From contig CM022672.1 in assembly GCA_012295275.1 (NCBI GenBank), positions 12,201,904 to 12,265,903 on the forward strand: DNA of 64,000 nucleotides, given 5' to 3'. The number at the start of each line of letters is the position of its first letter. Within the stretch, counting starts at the first letter, position 1. The DNA is from Chrysomallon squamiferum (Eukaryota; Mollusca; Gastropoda; Neomphalida; Peltospiridae). The notes beneath the pieces were generated by a model. The model saw nothing but the letters and a program-made list of their open reading frames with translations. It was not told the origin of the DNA and did not search any database. Positions 25,497-40,773 of the stretch are shown here, piece after piece. A program made the translations under genes and the position numbers.

Positions 25497-27299
25497 TTTC
25501 AATCTACTTTTAATATTTTTAATTTAATTTTAGATTCCTGGACCACCATATCGACCAATTGTTGGGAATATGTTTGATGCCTTGAAACATGAAGCTATGA
25601 CAAATACAATAAAGTAAAAATATATTAAAACCTGAATAGACTTTTAAAAAAAATATATATTTATTCCTGTCAGTATAAAATCATGCAAGGAACGTATTTT
25701 GTTGGATTTTTGTAATTATTAATACAGAAAAATATTAATAAATTGATAATATATTGTCAGTGGAACATTCACATCTTAAATAATTTGCTTAATTACTATC
25801 CACAATATATACAATACACATGTAAAAAAATATCAAACAATTAATAATTACTGTTATCTAATTTAAACCAAAAAAAATGCTTTTGTTTTTCTTTTTTTCA
25901 ACAAAATCATTTACTTCATAAAATAAAAAAATTAAAAAAATTACATCGTAAATGATTATACTTTAAAAAATAATACATAAATTTAGCATTTTTTAAAGTA
26001 TGTAATTATAATAATAAGATTCAAGCACCATCATCATCATCATCATCATCATGACCATTATCATGAAGCTGTAGTGTCCCAATTTTGGTTGATAGCCTCG
26101 GCATGCTGTTACTTCATCTTCCTGAATTGCACTGTGCTTTGACAAAATTATATCTCCTTATCAGCACTTATCTGAATCATCGCTCCATTCTCTCACTGGT
26201 CTTTGTCTAGATTGTTTCCCTTCAAATAATTATATCTATTTTTTTTTTTAATATACATTGCCTGTATTTGTATTTATTTGTATTTTAGATGGATGAAGCA
26301 GTACAAAAGTCGTTTTATCCGATTCTATTTTCTTAATGGACAGGAGAACCTGCTTGTAGCTGATCCAGAGATTGTGAAATACATCAACGTCACAAACAGT
26401 AAAAACTATGGAAAAGTTGATATGTAAGAATTCACTGGTTATTAAATTATTACCTTTTTTTTTGGTTTGATTTAATTTTAATTTTTTTAATTTTTAATTT
26501 GCTTTAAATTATTTTTATGTTTTTAACTTCATTTTGAAAAAAAAAAAGAAAAGGAAAAAAAAAAGAAGCTGATATTTTTATTTTTTTTATTTAAAAAAAA
26601 AAATGAGATTTAAAAAAATATTAAAACAAAGTGTCAATTTTATTTTTATTTTTAATTTTATGTTTTGTAAATGCTTTTGTAAAAATATTTTATTCCTTTA
26701 TTTTTATTTATTTATTTATTTTAATATTTTTATCCTTTTTAACATCAAATTCAGTTTAATTTATTATATAGGAATCGATTTAATTAACTTTTTATTTTTA
26801 TATTTGTTTTAAACACGTATATAAAAAATCCAGAAACCTAAGGATTAATTATTTAATTAGTTATTTAAATTTATTTAATTTAATTTTGTAATTTAATTAA
26901 ACTTAAAAAGTAAAAAAAAAAAAATTATTTAATTTTATTTAATTTGCATTCAATTTCATTTTGCAAAATTAGAATACAGCCAATACTGAAACAAATAAAT
27001 AAGAAATCAGGGTAATCAAAAAACAAAAAAACAAAACAACAGAATTTAAAATTGTATTCTGTTCTATTCTGTTTTCTTATTGTTTCTCTGTGCTACGAAA
27101 ACTGTTTCAGAAAAGTGCTGCTGAATGGAACAGTGAAAGACTTTGTCCTGTCTCTTGACGGTTCCGCTCATCACGCCTTAAAGAAATTGCTCAATCCTTC
27201 TTTTAAACTCAAAGTTGTTGAAGGTAAACATTCATTATGTAAAAGTACAAACTGTAACAATAGAAATTATTTATATTAATAAGAGTATTAAAATTATCA

Positions 27300-27330
<31 letters not shown>

Positions 27331-30300
27331 TTACAGTCAATATGTCTAAGCATTGTTGTGTATTAAATTATTAATTTAAGGAAAGTATAACATTTTCAGA
27401 CAATATTCCTAAAAGTGCTAAGTATTTAAATTACTAATTTAAAGAAAATGTTGATTTTTCCGGATAATATTTCATGTTTTACCAAGTATTTAAAATATTA
27501 AATTAAAGAAAAAGATTACAATTTCAGACAGTGTTCCATGTTTTGCTGAGTTTGCTGAGAAGCTGGTGTCAGTGTGGAATCAGCAGATAGAGGAAAGAGG
27601 GGAGCCAGCAGTGGTGAAAGCACAGATATACATGACTGCCGTGGTAACCATTTATTTTAGTAGCTTCCTTGAAAATAAAATTCCATAAATAAACCCAAAG
27701 AAAAATATTTTTTTATTTAAAATAATAATTATGTAATAACTATAATTAAAAAAAACCCCAAGAAACAAACAAAACAACAACAACACAATTGAAAAAAAAC
27801 GAAGAAAAAAAAACGAAACGAAGAAGGAAACCATACCCCTTAAAATAAAATAGCTACATTTATTATTAACAGTTGTTTAAAATGTAAATCATATACCCCT
27901 ATCACTGGAACCATGTATTATTCAGTTTATTTGCACATAAATTAAACAGGCTATATATTTTTACTTAAATAATTTAGATATTTTTGTTTTTAGACTTTGG
28001 ATGTGATTTGCATGTGTGGATTTGGTTACAGTATGAATGCGATAGAAAATCCAGAAAAGGCTGGGGTCTATGCTTTCAAGAGACTTCTGTTTGGGGAGCA
28101 GGTTAGGTGAGTATGCCCAAATGTTTCAAAAATGCCTTACCTTCCTTTCAAAAATTAAATATAAACCAAAATAATTATCTTTAGTTAATTGGAGTTATCT
28201 TCCCTATTATTTGTTCAAAAATTATTGCAGCTGACCACTTAGAAAAATCTTTTTCATTTAGAGATGCACTACTTTTTAATAATGAGATCTTAATTCAGAT
28301 AGATGTAAAAGTCTATATTTTGTATGCTATAATATACAGAGATGTGCTATTCATGACAACACAACTTAATCCATATACAAAATACAGACTGAGTAATTAT
28401 TGTAATTAAATTAAATTTAAAAACAAATAAGAAGAAAATGCCTAATAAATAGTTAGGGACCTGTATGATAATTTTTCTACTTTTCCATTTTGTTTTAGAA
28501 AACTGTTTGCTTTCTTTACAGACTTACTAATCTGATTCCATTCTTGAAATTAATTCCATCCAAGGAAAAAACACAAAGGAAAAAAGACATTGCACTTCTC
28601 AAGTGAGACTTTTGTTTTATTTGTATTTTAAATTGATTATTGTGAGAGTTGCATTTCACACTGGTATAAAATTTTAATCGTTTTACCTTGAATGTCACAG
28701 TCTCTTACCTGCCTTAATGCAGAATAAGAATTGACATTAATGATTCTTTGAAGGTAAATCAAATCAATTTAATTTAGAAAATAATAGTAAACTAAAGATA
28801 TAAGGCATAATGTCTTTCCACTTGGATAGACTCAGTTATTAACATCATTAACAAGTTTGTTCTTGCCATAAACAAAACAAACACACACACACACACACAT
28901 ACACACAGACAGACAGACACAGATACTACAGTTGTTTATGTAGGATATAAATAAGAAGAAATTTTCAAAACATTCTAAAATTACTGGGACAATTATTTCA
29001 TCATATTTCTAAATTATTCTCTTTTATACACATTTTATTTCACAGCATTCAGCATTTGCTTGAATGAGTAGTTAATCTTTTTTCTGTATTCTCTTTTTCT
29101 CAGATCCATTGTAATGAATGTTCTTTCAGAACACAAACAGATGCTGAAGGATAATCCTGAAGCTTTGAGTAAGATATTTTAATCACACCTTGTACAAATA
29201 TAATCAAATCATTTGAAGAAATAAAGCTTTTGTTATACTTTTATATAAAAATAAATAAAACAAAAACTTTGTTGATTCAGTGAAATAGTCTATATTTATT
29301 CTCTGAATATGTCCAAGTTAGGTTTTATTATTATTTTTCTGTTGTCCAGTTGTCCAGTCTTAATTAATAATACAAATAAATAGTCTAAATATATTCTACA
29401 TGAAAGAATGTATGTCCAAGTTATGATTTATTAATATCAAGTTTTCTAATAATGAAATATAAAAACAAAAGTTTAAAAATGTCTGGTTTCTGCATTATTT
29501 CTCTTTTTATGACATGATTACATACTGATCAGAGCAATCTGCTGTAAAGTTTTTTCCAGTGTTGTAAGAAAAAGGATATCTACTAGTCTGCCATTTTTGT
29601 CTTTGACATGGCAAATCTAATTGTAAAATTTTACAATGGCAACATTCAGATTTTTCTTTTATTGTTATATTTTGTTATGACCATTATATTACACCATTTA
29701 TTCTTATCACCGACATGTATTTTAGTTTTTAATTTTTTCACTTTTTAAAAATTCTTCTTCTTTAGAAATGAAGAGCAACAGCAATCTTCTAACATCTCTT
29801 GTTTTGGCACATGATGAAAATGGCAATCCTTTGAATGATGAAGTCATTTTTTCTAATGTTGCTGGATTCATGTTTGCTGGGTTTGAGGTGAAAAATAATT
29901 TTCTTTTGTTTTCTGGTCTTGAGTTTTAAAGCACATTGAAATCCCAGAGTGATACTGACCTAATTAAGGCACAATTTAATGCAGTACCCAGAGTTTCTTG
30001 ATAGAATTTTCTGAAAGAATTCACAACTCTGCCTACTTCTAACTGAAAATAAAGTTTACTGAGCTTATTGACATTTAACAAACTAATTGTCTGCAATATA
30101 TATTGAAAATATCAAAGGTATAACAGGTAAAATATTTTTAATATTTCATTTTTAGAACAGGACCTTAGTCAACTTGGTTTTTTTTAAAAAGTGAAATGAA
30201 TTCCATTACATATTACAGTATCTTTATTAATATTCACGATTCAAATAAAATTCATGATCTGTTAATCATCTAGGATATGTTTGATTTACCTTCTTTTATT

Positions 30301-32668
30301 TTATGAGGTCAGTTTTTATACAGTAATGTAAATACTTTATTATCTTCAAAGACTGATGTTAAAAGTAATGAATAAAACAGTTAGTTGGAAAAATATTTAG
30401 CTTATTCTACCATAATAACATTCAAATATGTTACTAAGTTTACCAATAACAGCAAATATTGAAATTATAGGAGAAATAGACAAGCATTGTAGATGATACA
30501 ATATATTGTAGAATTTCTTACAAATTCAGTGTATTGTGACTGATAAAGTTGTCTTTATAGCTATACAGGAAGTTATTGTTTGTGAAAGCTGTGGTGGTCA
30601 CTAAAGGTACTAAAGATGTTATGAGGTTTTTATCAGATTTTCTTTGTTCAATTTATTCAGACAACCAGCCATTCACTGACGTGGACTCTGTTAAATTTGG
30701 CTCAGCATCCTGACTGTCAGGAGAAAGCCAGAAAGGAAGTGATGTCACAGATAACAAAAGGTCAGCCAATCACTGCAGAAGATTTGGAAAAGATGCCATA
30801 CACAGCCTGCTGCATCAAAGAATCTCTGAGGTAGAAACTGAACTTTAAACCAAAACACATTAATAACTAATATAGTAATTATAATTAATAATAATAATAA
30901 TAACAGAAGCAGCAATAGTGGTAGTAGTAGTTGTATTACTAATAACAGTAACGAAAGCAATATTTATAAATTATGCTTTCAACTTCGTATTATTGTAATC
31001 ATTATGATTTTGAGTAATATGTTTAGACATTTAGCCTTTTACATACAGAGTGACTACAAATTGTACATTTCCAGGAATTTGATCAAACAGTAAATTCATA
31101 TTTTAATTTATGAAAACTACAGTTCTTTGCAAGTTAATTAAAAATGGTGACTTTCTAGTTAAAGTTAATGTTTGCAGAGAATATTTGAAGGTAATATTAT
31201 CAATATGTTATAACTGGAAGTGGTACTATGCATGTATTATAAACAGAGATAATATTATCTATATATTATAAGCAAAGGTAATATTTGAGATATATTATAA
31301 ATAAAGATAATTTTTTATGGATTATATTATAAGCAAAGATAATATTTGAGATACATTATAAATAAAGATAATTTTATGGATTATATTATAAGCAAAGGTA
31401 ATATTTGAGATATATTATAAATAAAGATAATTTTATGGATAATTTATACATCATGTTTTTGTTCATTTTAGACTGTTTCCACCTTTAACTGCGTACTGGA
31501 GAAAACCAATACATGATGATGTCATAAAAGGTTATTTTATTCCTAAAGGCACACCTATAGGGATTAGTGTTGGAGCTCTTCATAGGTGAGATAGATAAAC
31601 TGTATATGAGACAGAAAAAGAACATTCTATGTAATATGTTTTTAGCTTATTTGAGACTTTGGAATTGGTGATTAAGTTGCAATAAAAACAGTCTAGCAAG
31701 TTCTGAAAAATATAGTTCATAATTTTTCAAATTTTAATTATTGGAATACTTGTATAACCTATTATGTCCCAAATGCTGTTTAATCTCTGATTTACTTACT
31801 GCTAGACATACTCTCAGATTATGGTTGTTCTATTTCAAGAATATTTTATTTAATCAGACATTCACACTTGATCTATGTGTCCTTCATGCCACCATTTTAA
31901 ACTGCATTTACACCAGCCACTGAAAAGTATATAAGTGGTTAGAATCATGCAATAAAAATTAAAGGACTATAAATTTTGATACATCTTAAACTGTTTCAGG
32001 TTAGCTTCAAAAATGTTTCTTTTTTTTTTTTTTCTTAATTTTTTTTTTTTTCTCATAGGTTAGCTTTAATAATAGCATCAAAATCATCAGTATTTATTTG
32101 AAATAAAATTATTATGTATTTTTGAATAGGAACCATTAAAAAAACTGGAAACCCATTAATGGTTACCAGAGGTCATGTTAATAAACTTCTTCGTATACTT
32201 GCAAATTGTTATTTTATTGTTTTGGTCCAGCCTATGATTGCAATCTCTTCACACATAGACTTTAAATAATCTAAGTGACACTAAAGCCAATTTTTACTGA
32301 TTCTGAAGATTTTACTCTTTCTTATTTTTTGCTTAAAATTCAAAATATTTCTGTCGAAGACCTTTGATTCTTTACTCTGTAATCAATTTTATTTGTATTT
32401 CAGACTGCCTGAAAACTGGGATGACCCAGATTCATTCAAGCCTGAAAGATTCATGGAGCAAATCCCACATTACAAATACATACCTTTTGGCATTGGTCCA
32501 TACATGTGTCTTGGGAATAGATTCTCAATGATGGAGTCCAGAACTATTCTTGCTGTTCTGCTGCAAAATTTTAGATTTGAGATGGTTCCTGGCTTCACTT
32601 TCAAGAGGATTGCAACACCAGTAATGCAACCAAAACCACCTCTGATTCTTAGAGTTTCTAGAGTGTAA
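24869..32668 (+). CDS. Microsomal cytochrome P450, complete, 12 exons
   Basis: A haem-thiolate monooxygenase of the ER membrane; substrate unknown. Exons: 24869-25021, 25534-25613, 26289-26423, 27111-27223, 27528-27643, 27994-28106, 28522-28602, 29104-29168, 29766-29887, 30661-30830, 31472-31585, 32404-32668. They join in phase to 508 residues with no frame break, a normal P450 length. Seen in order: N-terminal membrane anchor (about 25-42, VAVFTGILALTWYLYKIL); proline-rich hinge IPGPP; I-helix AGFETT (323-328); K-helix ESLR (380-383); FKPERF (432-437); haem loop FGIGPYMCLG with Cys456. The usual Arg of FxxGxRxCxG is Tyr454. The I-helix and CIKESLR regions resemble CYP3/CYP4/CYP46-type enzymes, but I cannot assign a family. 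A poly(A) signal aataaa is at 32949-32954. Confidence 0.95.
31195..31445. repeat. Minisatellite, about 60-bp unit, in a P450 intron
   Basis: Roughly four diverged copies of a unit containing ttataagcaaaggtaatatt, gagatatattataaataaag and ataattttatggat sit between exons 30830 and 31472. Non-coding. Confidence 0.8.
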
Positions 32669-34852
32669 TTTCAAAACTGGAAGATTGGATTGGTGGTTTT
32701 GTAATTTTATAGAAACTTGCACATGAACATTTCAGAAATGGTTATTGATGTAAACTCATTTAAAAGAAATTGGTGATTTCTATGAAAATAATGCTGACAT
32801 CTCTGGAGATGATAAATTTGTGTACATAAAAGATAATTATATGTGGACATATTTGTGTGTAAAAAATTCTAACCTTAATATTTTGTTTTATCATGTGAAT
32901 ATTAAATATGCGATATACTCCACTGACATTTTATACCATTTTCATAACAATAAAGTATATGTAAATATATTATTATTATTAGTAGTAGTAGTAGCAGTAA
33001 ACATATTTTATTTAATATAGAAAAACTGACCAAAACCTTGACAATAAATACATTCTTGAAGTCTTTCATAAATTTTATAAAACAAAAGATAATAATCAAG
33101 TTTAGAGATCTGGTCATAGCAGAGACCAAGTCAGAACTTGAATTAATTAACCACTTTGAATGTAGCAAGATAAAAAGAAATGTAAAAAAGAAAGAAAAGG
33201 GGAAGAAGAAAAAAAAAAATAAAATAAAAAATAAAACCACTCCCTATATGGTGAACTAAAATCAACAATAAATTTGTATTCTATTAAATATTTTTATATA
33301 TATATATATATATAGTCTTTCTAAATTTTTTCAGAAATTACTGAAAGCACTGAAAAAGATACTTGTATGAAATTCCATCAAACTTGAAAACAATTTGGTG
33401 GCACTATGAAATATAGTAAAAGAGTACTTTTATTGCATTTGAAAGTGATAACAATGAACAAGAGAAATTAATTATTTTTTATATATATTATTATTATTGT
33501 TATTATTATATATTTTTAAAATTTATTAACAACAACAACAACAAAAAAAGAATAATGATAATTCGAGATTTAATCAATTAAATACTTTGTTAAAATATTT
33601 GTTTCTCGAAATGCATTAACAATTCAATAAACAACGCGCATGGAATAATCTAATAACCCAAGTATTAGGATAAATTAAATAATAAAAAAATAATAAACAA
33701 AAATAAATAAATAAATTGTAATTCGTTAACTGGCGAATATACATTGTTATATAAAATCATACTGTATTTTATCTTTAAAAATAATAATAATAAAAAATAA
33801 ATAAATAAAATATGTAAATTAATTAAATAAATTAAAATAAATAAAGTAATAAATAAAACAATTTTTTAAACTTATAAAACATATTTTATAATCGTATCTA
33901 ATTTATTTATTGCGGAAAACGTTCCGATCATTCCTTCCGTTCTTTTTTTTATTTTTTAAATTTATTTATTATTATGATTTATTTTATAATTAGACAAAAT
34001 AAATATGTTTTCTAGAGTCAAAACATCACTATAAAAAAAAAAAAAATCTATGACTTCAAAAATATATATATAAAAATCGATTTTAAAACAGCGATAAATT
34101 ATAACAACGCTCTATCTATTCTCGCACTAATTATAACTAGTGATAAGCGGAAGAACTACTTTCAACGTGGTCCAAAAATATTTGAACAACATAATAATAA
34201 TAATAATAAAAAAAATAAAATAATTAATTAACTATTTTGTAAAAAAGTGATTATAACTAATAAGAGACAAATAATAGGTAAGGAATCATGTTCTGATACT
34301 AATTAAATGAAATTATTCTAACAACGAGCCCAGCATCTTAAAGCCAGAAAATCATCGAGTAAATTTTGTTACATTTAGTTTAATATGTTTTTTTTTTTTT
34401 CTTTTTAAAAATTAATAACAGTCCACGTGTTATAATTAAAAACAAAAATTTTGTTGGAGTATTATAACAAAAACGTTTTTTAATTTTCAATTTCGATTTG
34501 ACAAGATAAAACTGAAGGCTTGAACAAGAAGATGATGGAGCTAAAAGAATTAGGAAAATCAAAAAAATAATAATAATGTTCCCAATGAAAAAATTTCAAA
34601 ACCAAATGAAAGAAAAACAAAACAAAACGGTTATGATGATAACAGATAATAAATAAATAAATAAACAGAAGCAACAATATTTAAAAAATTAAGTAAAAAC
34701 GAAACAAAACTCCCACAAAACAAAAAAGAACAAAAAATACTCTATTACACAGACTACCTAGTTTATCATTATAAACCATATTTCAAATAAAACTTGATAC
34801 TGATATGCTTTTTATTACTTTATTACATTTGTTTTAGCAATTCTAGGAAGCC
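32669..34852. other. P450 3' UTR and AT-rich spacer
   Basis: Holds the P450 3' UTR with a poly(A) signal at 32949-32954, then low-complexity AAT/ATT, AAAT and TA runs (for example 33296-33314 and 33690-33870). No coding exon was recognised. An acceptor-like tgttttag ending at 34837 precedes the next gene's ATG by 15 nt, which implies an upstream 5' UTR exon that I could not place. Confidence 0.55.
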
Positions 34853-37800
34853 ATGTCAGAGTTGTTTTCATTCACCACATCTGAAAACAGTGTCCAGTGT
34901 TCCATCCTGAGATACTTACTGGACCTGCTTGCAGAGGATAGAAATCCCACTGTAAGATGTGCAACCATGTGTATCCTTGTGGACATCTTCAAAGCAGATA
35001 CTTCAGAGAAAAGCATCAAGAACTGTTTAGAATTGGGTTTAATAAGTGTCCTTAGAGAGGCCATCAGCTTACAGTTAAAGCTTGATAAATGTGATCTGAT
35101 GACAATTATGCATCTGAAATGTGTTGTTAAGATTATCTGGCAGATTTCGCTGCTTCACAATGTGGTACTGAAGGAATGTTTTTCTTCTTCATTTCTGGAA
35201 GATTTGTGGGTTTGTCTTCAGTCAAATGGACCTTTTTTTGGGTACTCTTTGGCATTTTCTAACAAGCTGGAAGAAATTTGTAAAAAGAAATATATTGCTG
35301 GGAAATGTAAACCTTTGAAGATGACAGCTGCTATTTCAGAGGAATTGAAAAAGTATAACTTTTTCGAGAACTACCATGAACTTCCAAAGAGGTTGTATGA
35401 ATGCAAGCTCATTGATTCCAGTGAGGGCAAGGAAATGAATATTTCTGATTATTTGATTGAATTAAACTTAGCTTGGCCATCAGATGAAATGAGTGAATTT
35501 GATTCTGAAACATCCAGAGACATTTTTATCACTGAAGTAATTGCAGGATGTTACTTCTGGGCCCAGGTTGGACAGGCAACAGTATCAAAAAGTCAGAAGA
35601 TCAGTTCCATAATCAGTTCTTACAGATCAAATCTTCGTAAATCGTTGTGCAAAACAGGTGAACTTGTGGTAGTAGTGACCAATACAGATGGGCTTGAGGT
35701 TTGTTACAGAGCTAGAGTGATAAGTTATAATCATGGTCAAGTGAAGGTGTTTGCATTTGACTTTGGTTTCACAGGTTTTGTCCACGAGAACGATGTGTTC
35801 GCTTTGCCAGTTGTGGTGGGAATGCTGGAATTTCCAGTGCTAGCTTCTCTTTGTGTTCTATCAGGTAAATTAATCAAAGAATATTTAATTTAGAGTAGAT
35901 CTGTTTTTCTTTTTATATTAATAAACTTAAATTTATTTAATTATTTATTCATTTATTTTTTATTTAATTTTATTTTTATTCTGTTTTATTTTGTTTTTAA
36001 TTTTTTTTAGAGAATATATATAATTAGTTTATGTTACAAGATATATAACTGGTTAATGTCAACAACTAATTATAAAAAATTGTTTTTCTAGGTGTAAAAC
36101 CCTCACCTGTTGACTCATATTTAGTATCAACTGTTGCTGCTGCAATCTGCAATTTAATCAGATTTAGCTATGCTAACTGTGGGTATTTTAAATAAAATTA
36201 TCTGAATTATATCATTAAAAAGCACGCTAATATTTAATACTCACAGATGACTAATATAAATTTAACACTAAAATATTAATTAATTTTATCTATCACAATT
36301 AATTAGAATAGATAATAATTGATTTTTATTATAATACATTAATTAATGATAAAAGAAATTTATGTTAATTAATGAACATTACAGGTTATTCAAATTTATT
36401 TAAATGTAATTAATAAAAATTAAGTGTAATTATTAATTATTGAAATTAAACTTAACTGTAATTATTAAACTTTGTAGGCCTAACACTGATAACTTTGGGA
36501 GCACCAGACAATATGTTGCCACTACTAAAATATCCCAATCCAACCATCATCATTCAGATTCTGAGAATTATCAACAACATTACTCGCAGTTCAGCACATA
36601 AGAAATCAATGTCCTTGAAAACTCTTGTTACTGTTCTGGGTAACGCTTCATTTTCACCTATCTATTCAGTTTGTATTGCATGTTGATCACAAACTGCTTA
36701 AAATGAGCTGTTGTATTCTAATATACAACACACTCACTTTAACCATGGCTTTATCCAGGATTTCAGAAAAGAGTATGTTTAGTCAGTGACAAATCAGGAT
36801 GTCAGAAAAATGTTGGATTGGTGGTTAATTTTTTACTGTAGCAGATATTTTACAATTTATATATTGTTATTGGAATGTTTCATTTATGTTAAGTAGAAAC
36901 CTGTACATGTGTTATGTTAACATTTACACCTAAAATCACAAATAATTAATTTTGTCCTGGCATAAATTAAATAATATATGAATCTTATTATCATTGCCTG
37001 TATAACAGAAACCTTTGTGATAATATGTAAAGGTTAATATTATTTACAAAACTTATTTACAAGTGCATATGTATCAAAGGAGACTACAGTTTAAAGTTAT
37101 ATCTTACAAATGTATTATTTTCAGTTACTTCTGCTTCTGAATCTGTCTTTATTCTGTTCTCAAAATGTTAATACAGATCTCTGCAAAACTGTTATCTCAG
37201 ACGATAAATTGCCAAGCAAAATGAACTGTTGGATTGTTGAAGGTTGTCTTGCATGCATTGCTAATCTACTGAAGCTCAATTGTCAGTATAGAGATGAATT
37301 CCAGAATAAACAAGGTTTGTCTTGCTAAGTAACTGCCGAAAAGTTTCAGTAATAGTTTTTCAGCAGTGGAATGTGGAGACTGCTTAGCTGTGATGAGCAG
37401 ATGAGTTGATATACTTGAAAGTACCTAAATTTGGGACATATACAAAGTTTTCAATATATTTAACTAGATTAAGTCAAAATAGTGAGTTTCAACAATTCTG
37501 TAAAATGTTATTTTATAATTCTTTCTGTCTCTCTCATGAAAACCCCAGAAATGTGCAGTGTACAGATATTTTGCATATAGACTTTTTGTCTGCAGTGATA
37601 ATCTGAGTTCAGTGAAAAATAAGAAAATATGTTTGTTTGCAAATGCAGTCAGTCAGTTATTAATGTAGTCCATCATTTTTGCTATTGTTTTGAAAATGTT
37701 AAGATTATGAATTCATTATTCAACAAAATATTTCAAGGTAGATCTTATATTTTATGAATATATTTTATTTATGATTATAATTTATACACATATGCAGTTT

Positions 37801-40738
37801 AGTTCTGTTGTTTTGAAGAATTAAAGAATATGAATTCATTATTTAAAAGAATCATTAAATATGGTTCTTGTTTTGTTTAACTATATTTTATTTCTGATTA
37901 TAATTTATTTACATACAAAGTTTGGTTCTTTTGTTTCAAAAAATTAAAAATGATAAATTAATGCTTAACACAATCATTCAAGATATAGCTCTGTTGTTTT
38001 GCTATCTTATTTTTGCATCCTTTTTTTTTTTTTTTTCATGTAATTTAGTTTAAAAAAAAAAAAATTATTTTCTATTTTTTTAAATTCATTTTTATTACAG
38101 ATGTTTTTTCTTACAGGTTTGGATATTGTGCTAAAAGCTGTCAGTCAAACTGATCGTTTTTCTAAGATTTACAAACTGTCTGTTCAGGTACTGCGAAACT
38201 TTGTGTCAACAGCAGGTGTTCATATTTCACTTCAAGACACTGCAGTTACCGATAGATATTCACTACATACTGGGTAATATTAGTTATATTATAAACTTAA
38301 TATATATTTTTTTTAATAGTTATCTCATAAAAAAATTAACAAGCTTGTTAGAGATAGGGTTAGTGATTGGTATGTTGATTATGAGTGATTGGAGAAAGAG
38401 CCTAGAGTAGATGTATATTTTATAATGGAACCCTATGTAAAATGGATATTGGTGTGAGATGTTTGTGAGATACAGAGAGATATTTAACAACTGTTAGTAT
38501 TAAAATATGTAGAGTTGTCATTAAATTAATTTTCATTCAGTTTGTTATTAAAATGAATTGAGTTTTTAATAAACTAATATTCATCAGCTCATCAAGCCTT
38601 TGGAGTTTAGTGGGAAGTTCTTGATTTTAATTACACTGTAAATTGAGATATACATATTTATTTTATAAATATACTGAACATTTCCACAACATACATTTTA
38701 TACATTAAAAAATCTTAGTATATTTCCGTCAGGTCAAATGGAATTCCGTCATGATACAACATCTTTCTACATACTAATTACTGTACTAGTTCAAGCACAA
38801 ACTAATTTGGTTTTCTTTTCTTTTTCCCAGGGAAACAATGAATGATGCCACAAGAAGTAATACTGCTATTTCAGTCAGTTTATGTTTTCGTATATAATAT
38901 AATTTTAAATGTTTTTTTTTCATTTTTTTTTCAATAAAATATAAAAATTTGAAGAAACAGTGATTTTTATTGTGATATTAATTAAATCAGATAATGTTAT
39001 ATTTCTGATTTTTTTTATATATCTCTAATATTATATATATTAATATAAAGATGAATACAAAGGGAGTATTTTGAAGTTCCATGTTACTTAATAGTTACTT
39101 TTATCAGTTACATATGTTCTTTGTAATATTGTTGTTGTTTTTTTTGTTTTTTTAAATATATGTTACAAACTGTTTTAATAACTAATGCAGCCTGTTGCTT
39201 ATGGATATGAAGATCATGATGATGGCGGTGATATTGTTGATGATGATGATGTTGATGATGAAATAAGTGGTAAAGACTGCAGGGTTGCAGATACATTAGG
39301 TAATGTTATTTCTGTTGACAATGTAATTTAAAATGAACACGGATTCTTATTGGTTATTTTCTACAATCATTTCCTGTGAACATAATCAAATGTAGAGGCA
39401 TGTACAAACACATAAAAATATATACCTACACAAAGGCATATACAGCCACACAAAAATGTACACACACACAGACAGTCATATACACAAAGACATAAATACA
39501 ATCATACCTACATATAAATTGCATTCAGAAGATTATATTAATTTTTGATTATTTTTAAATCAGTATCAGTAAATACTACCAAAAATTAGTTCTGAAAACT
39601 TTAATATAACTTTCTAACAACAAGTGTTTTCTTAACACATGCACACACATACACACATATTTAAAAAAAAAAATGTTGACCTATAACAACAAATACTTTT
39701 GTAAGAAATAGCATTAGTCAGTAATAACACTATAGAAAAAGCTTTTGTTCACTTTTTAAAATTGTTATTTTGACTGTTTACCATGTTGTTCCACATGCAT
39801 TGAAAACCGATATTTAAAACCGAGTTAATTTGATAGTGTTCAATACCAGTAATATGATTGGCAATCTTTTGCATACTTACATATCCTTGTGGGTTTTTTG
39901 GTAATAATGACAATTTAAAGATCCAGTTGAATTAAAGTCACTGATGCATTGTAATATTGTGTCAGAGAAGTTGTTGAGAGTATGTTTTTTTTTTTTTCAA
40001 ATATGATTGGTGGCAACTTGGTGGAATTTGAAAAATTTGTAGTGCTGTGACTGTTACAGTGGCCTGTGTGGACAGGTGATCATTCTGAATAGAAGGAAAT
40101 GCTATGGGGGGTGGTGGTGGTTGTATTTGTGGTGGCTGTTATTGGCGGGTGAGAATTCTGAACAGGTTTTGACTTTCATGTGTTTTGTACATACACACGC
40201 ACACACAAATACACATGCACTGGCAGCAAATGTGGATTGATAATAAGGTATCATGGTGTGTTTCATGTTTTGCAGATGTCACTTCTTCATCCATTGTGCC
40301 AGTGAATATATCCAGTCTGTGTGAAGCGCCTGCAGCTTATTATGAATATGGTAACATTTTATTAATTCTTAATTAATGTCAATAATTAACAATTTATGAA
40401 AATTTATGTAAATTTTTAATATTTTTCCTAATCTTTTATTTTTTTATTTTTTATTTAATTTTTTTTTTAAATTATAGTATATATTAATATTAAATAAAAA
40501 AAACAATAATAATAAACAAATTAATAAATAAATAAATAAAAAATATTTGTTTCAGAAACTGAGGTGCTGTTTTCTGATGATGCTACTCACGAGCTTCGAC
40601 CCAATCGTCACCTGTCAGAAATCACAGCTGATTCTGTCCTTAAGATTGTCTGTTCAATGCTGAACAGTGGTAAATTCTCTTTAATACCAAGCAGTTATTT
40701 CAGTGTTTTATTAAAAGTAATTCTGCTTTGTAGAAAAT

Positions 40739-40773
<35 letters not shown>

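Noticed and set aside
26025-26220. Possible dispersed repeat beginning with ATC triplets
   Set aside because: The segment after the triplets looks less AT-rich than the intron, but no terminal repeats or second copy is present in the window, so I cannot support a call.
26603-26812. Phe/Ile-rich plus-strand ORF
   Set aside because: AT-rich intron of the P450 gene; composition reflects poly-T and poly-A.
30745-30960. Leu-rich minus-strand ORF
   Set aside because: Antisense of a P450 exon plus an AAT microsatellite.
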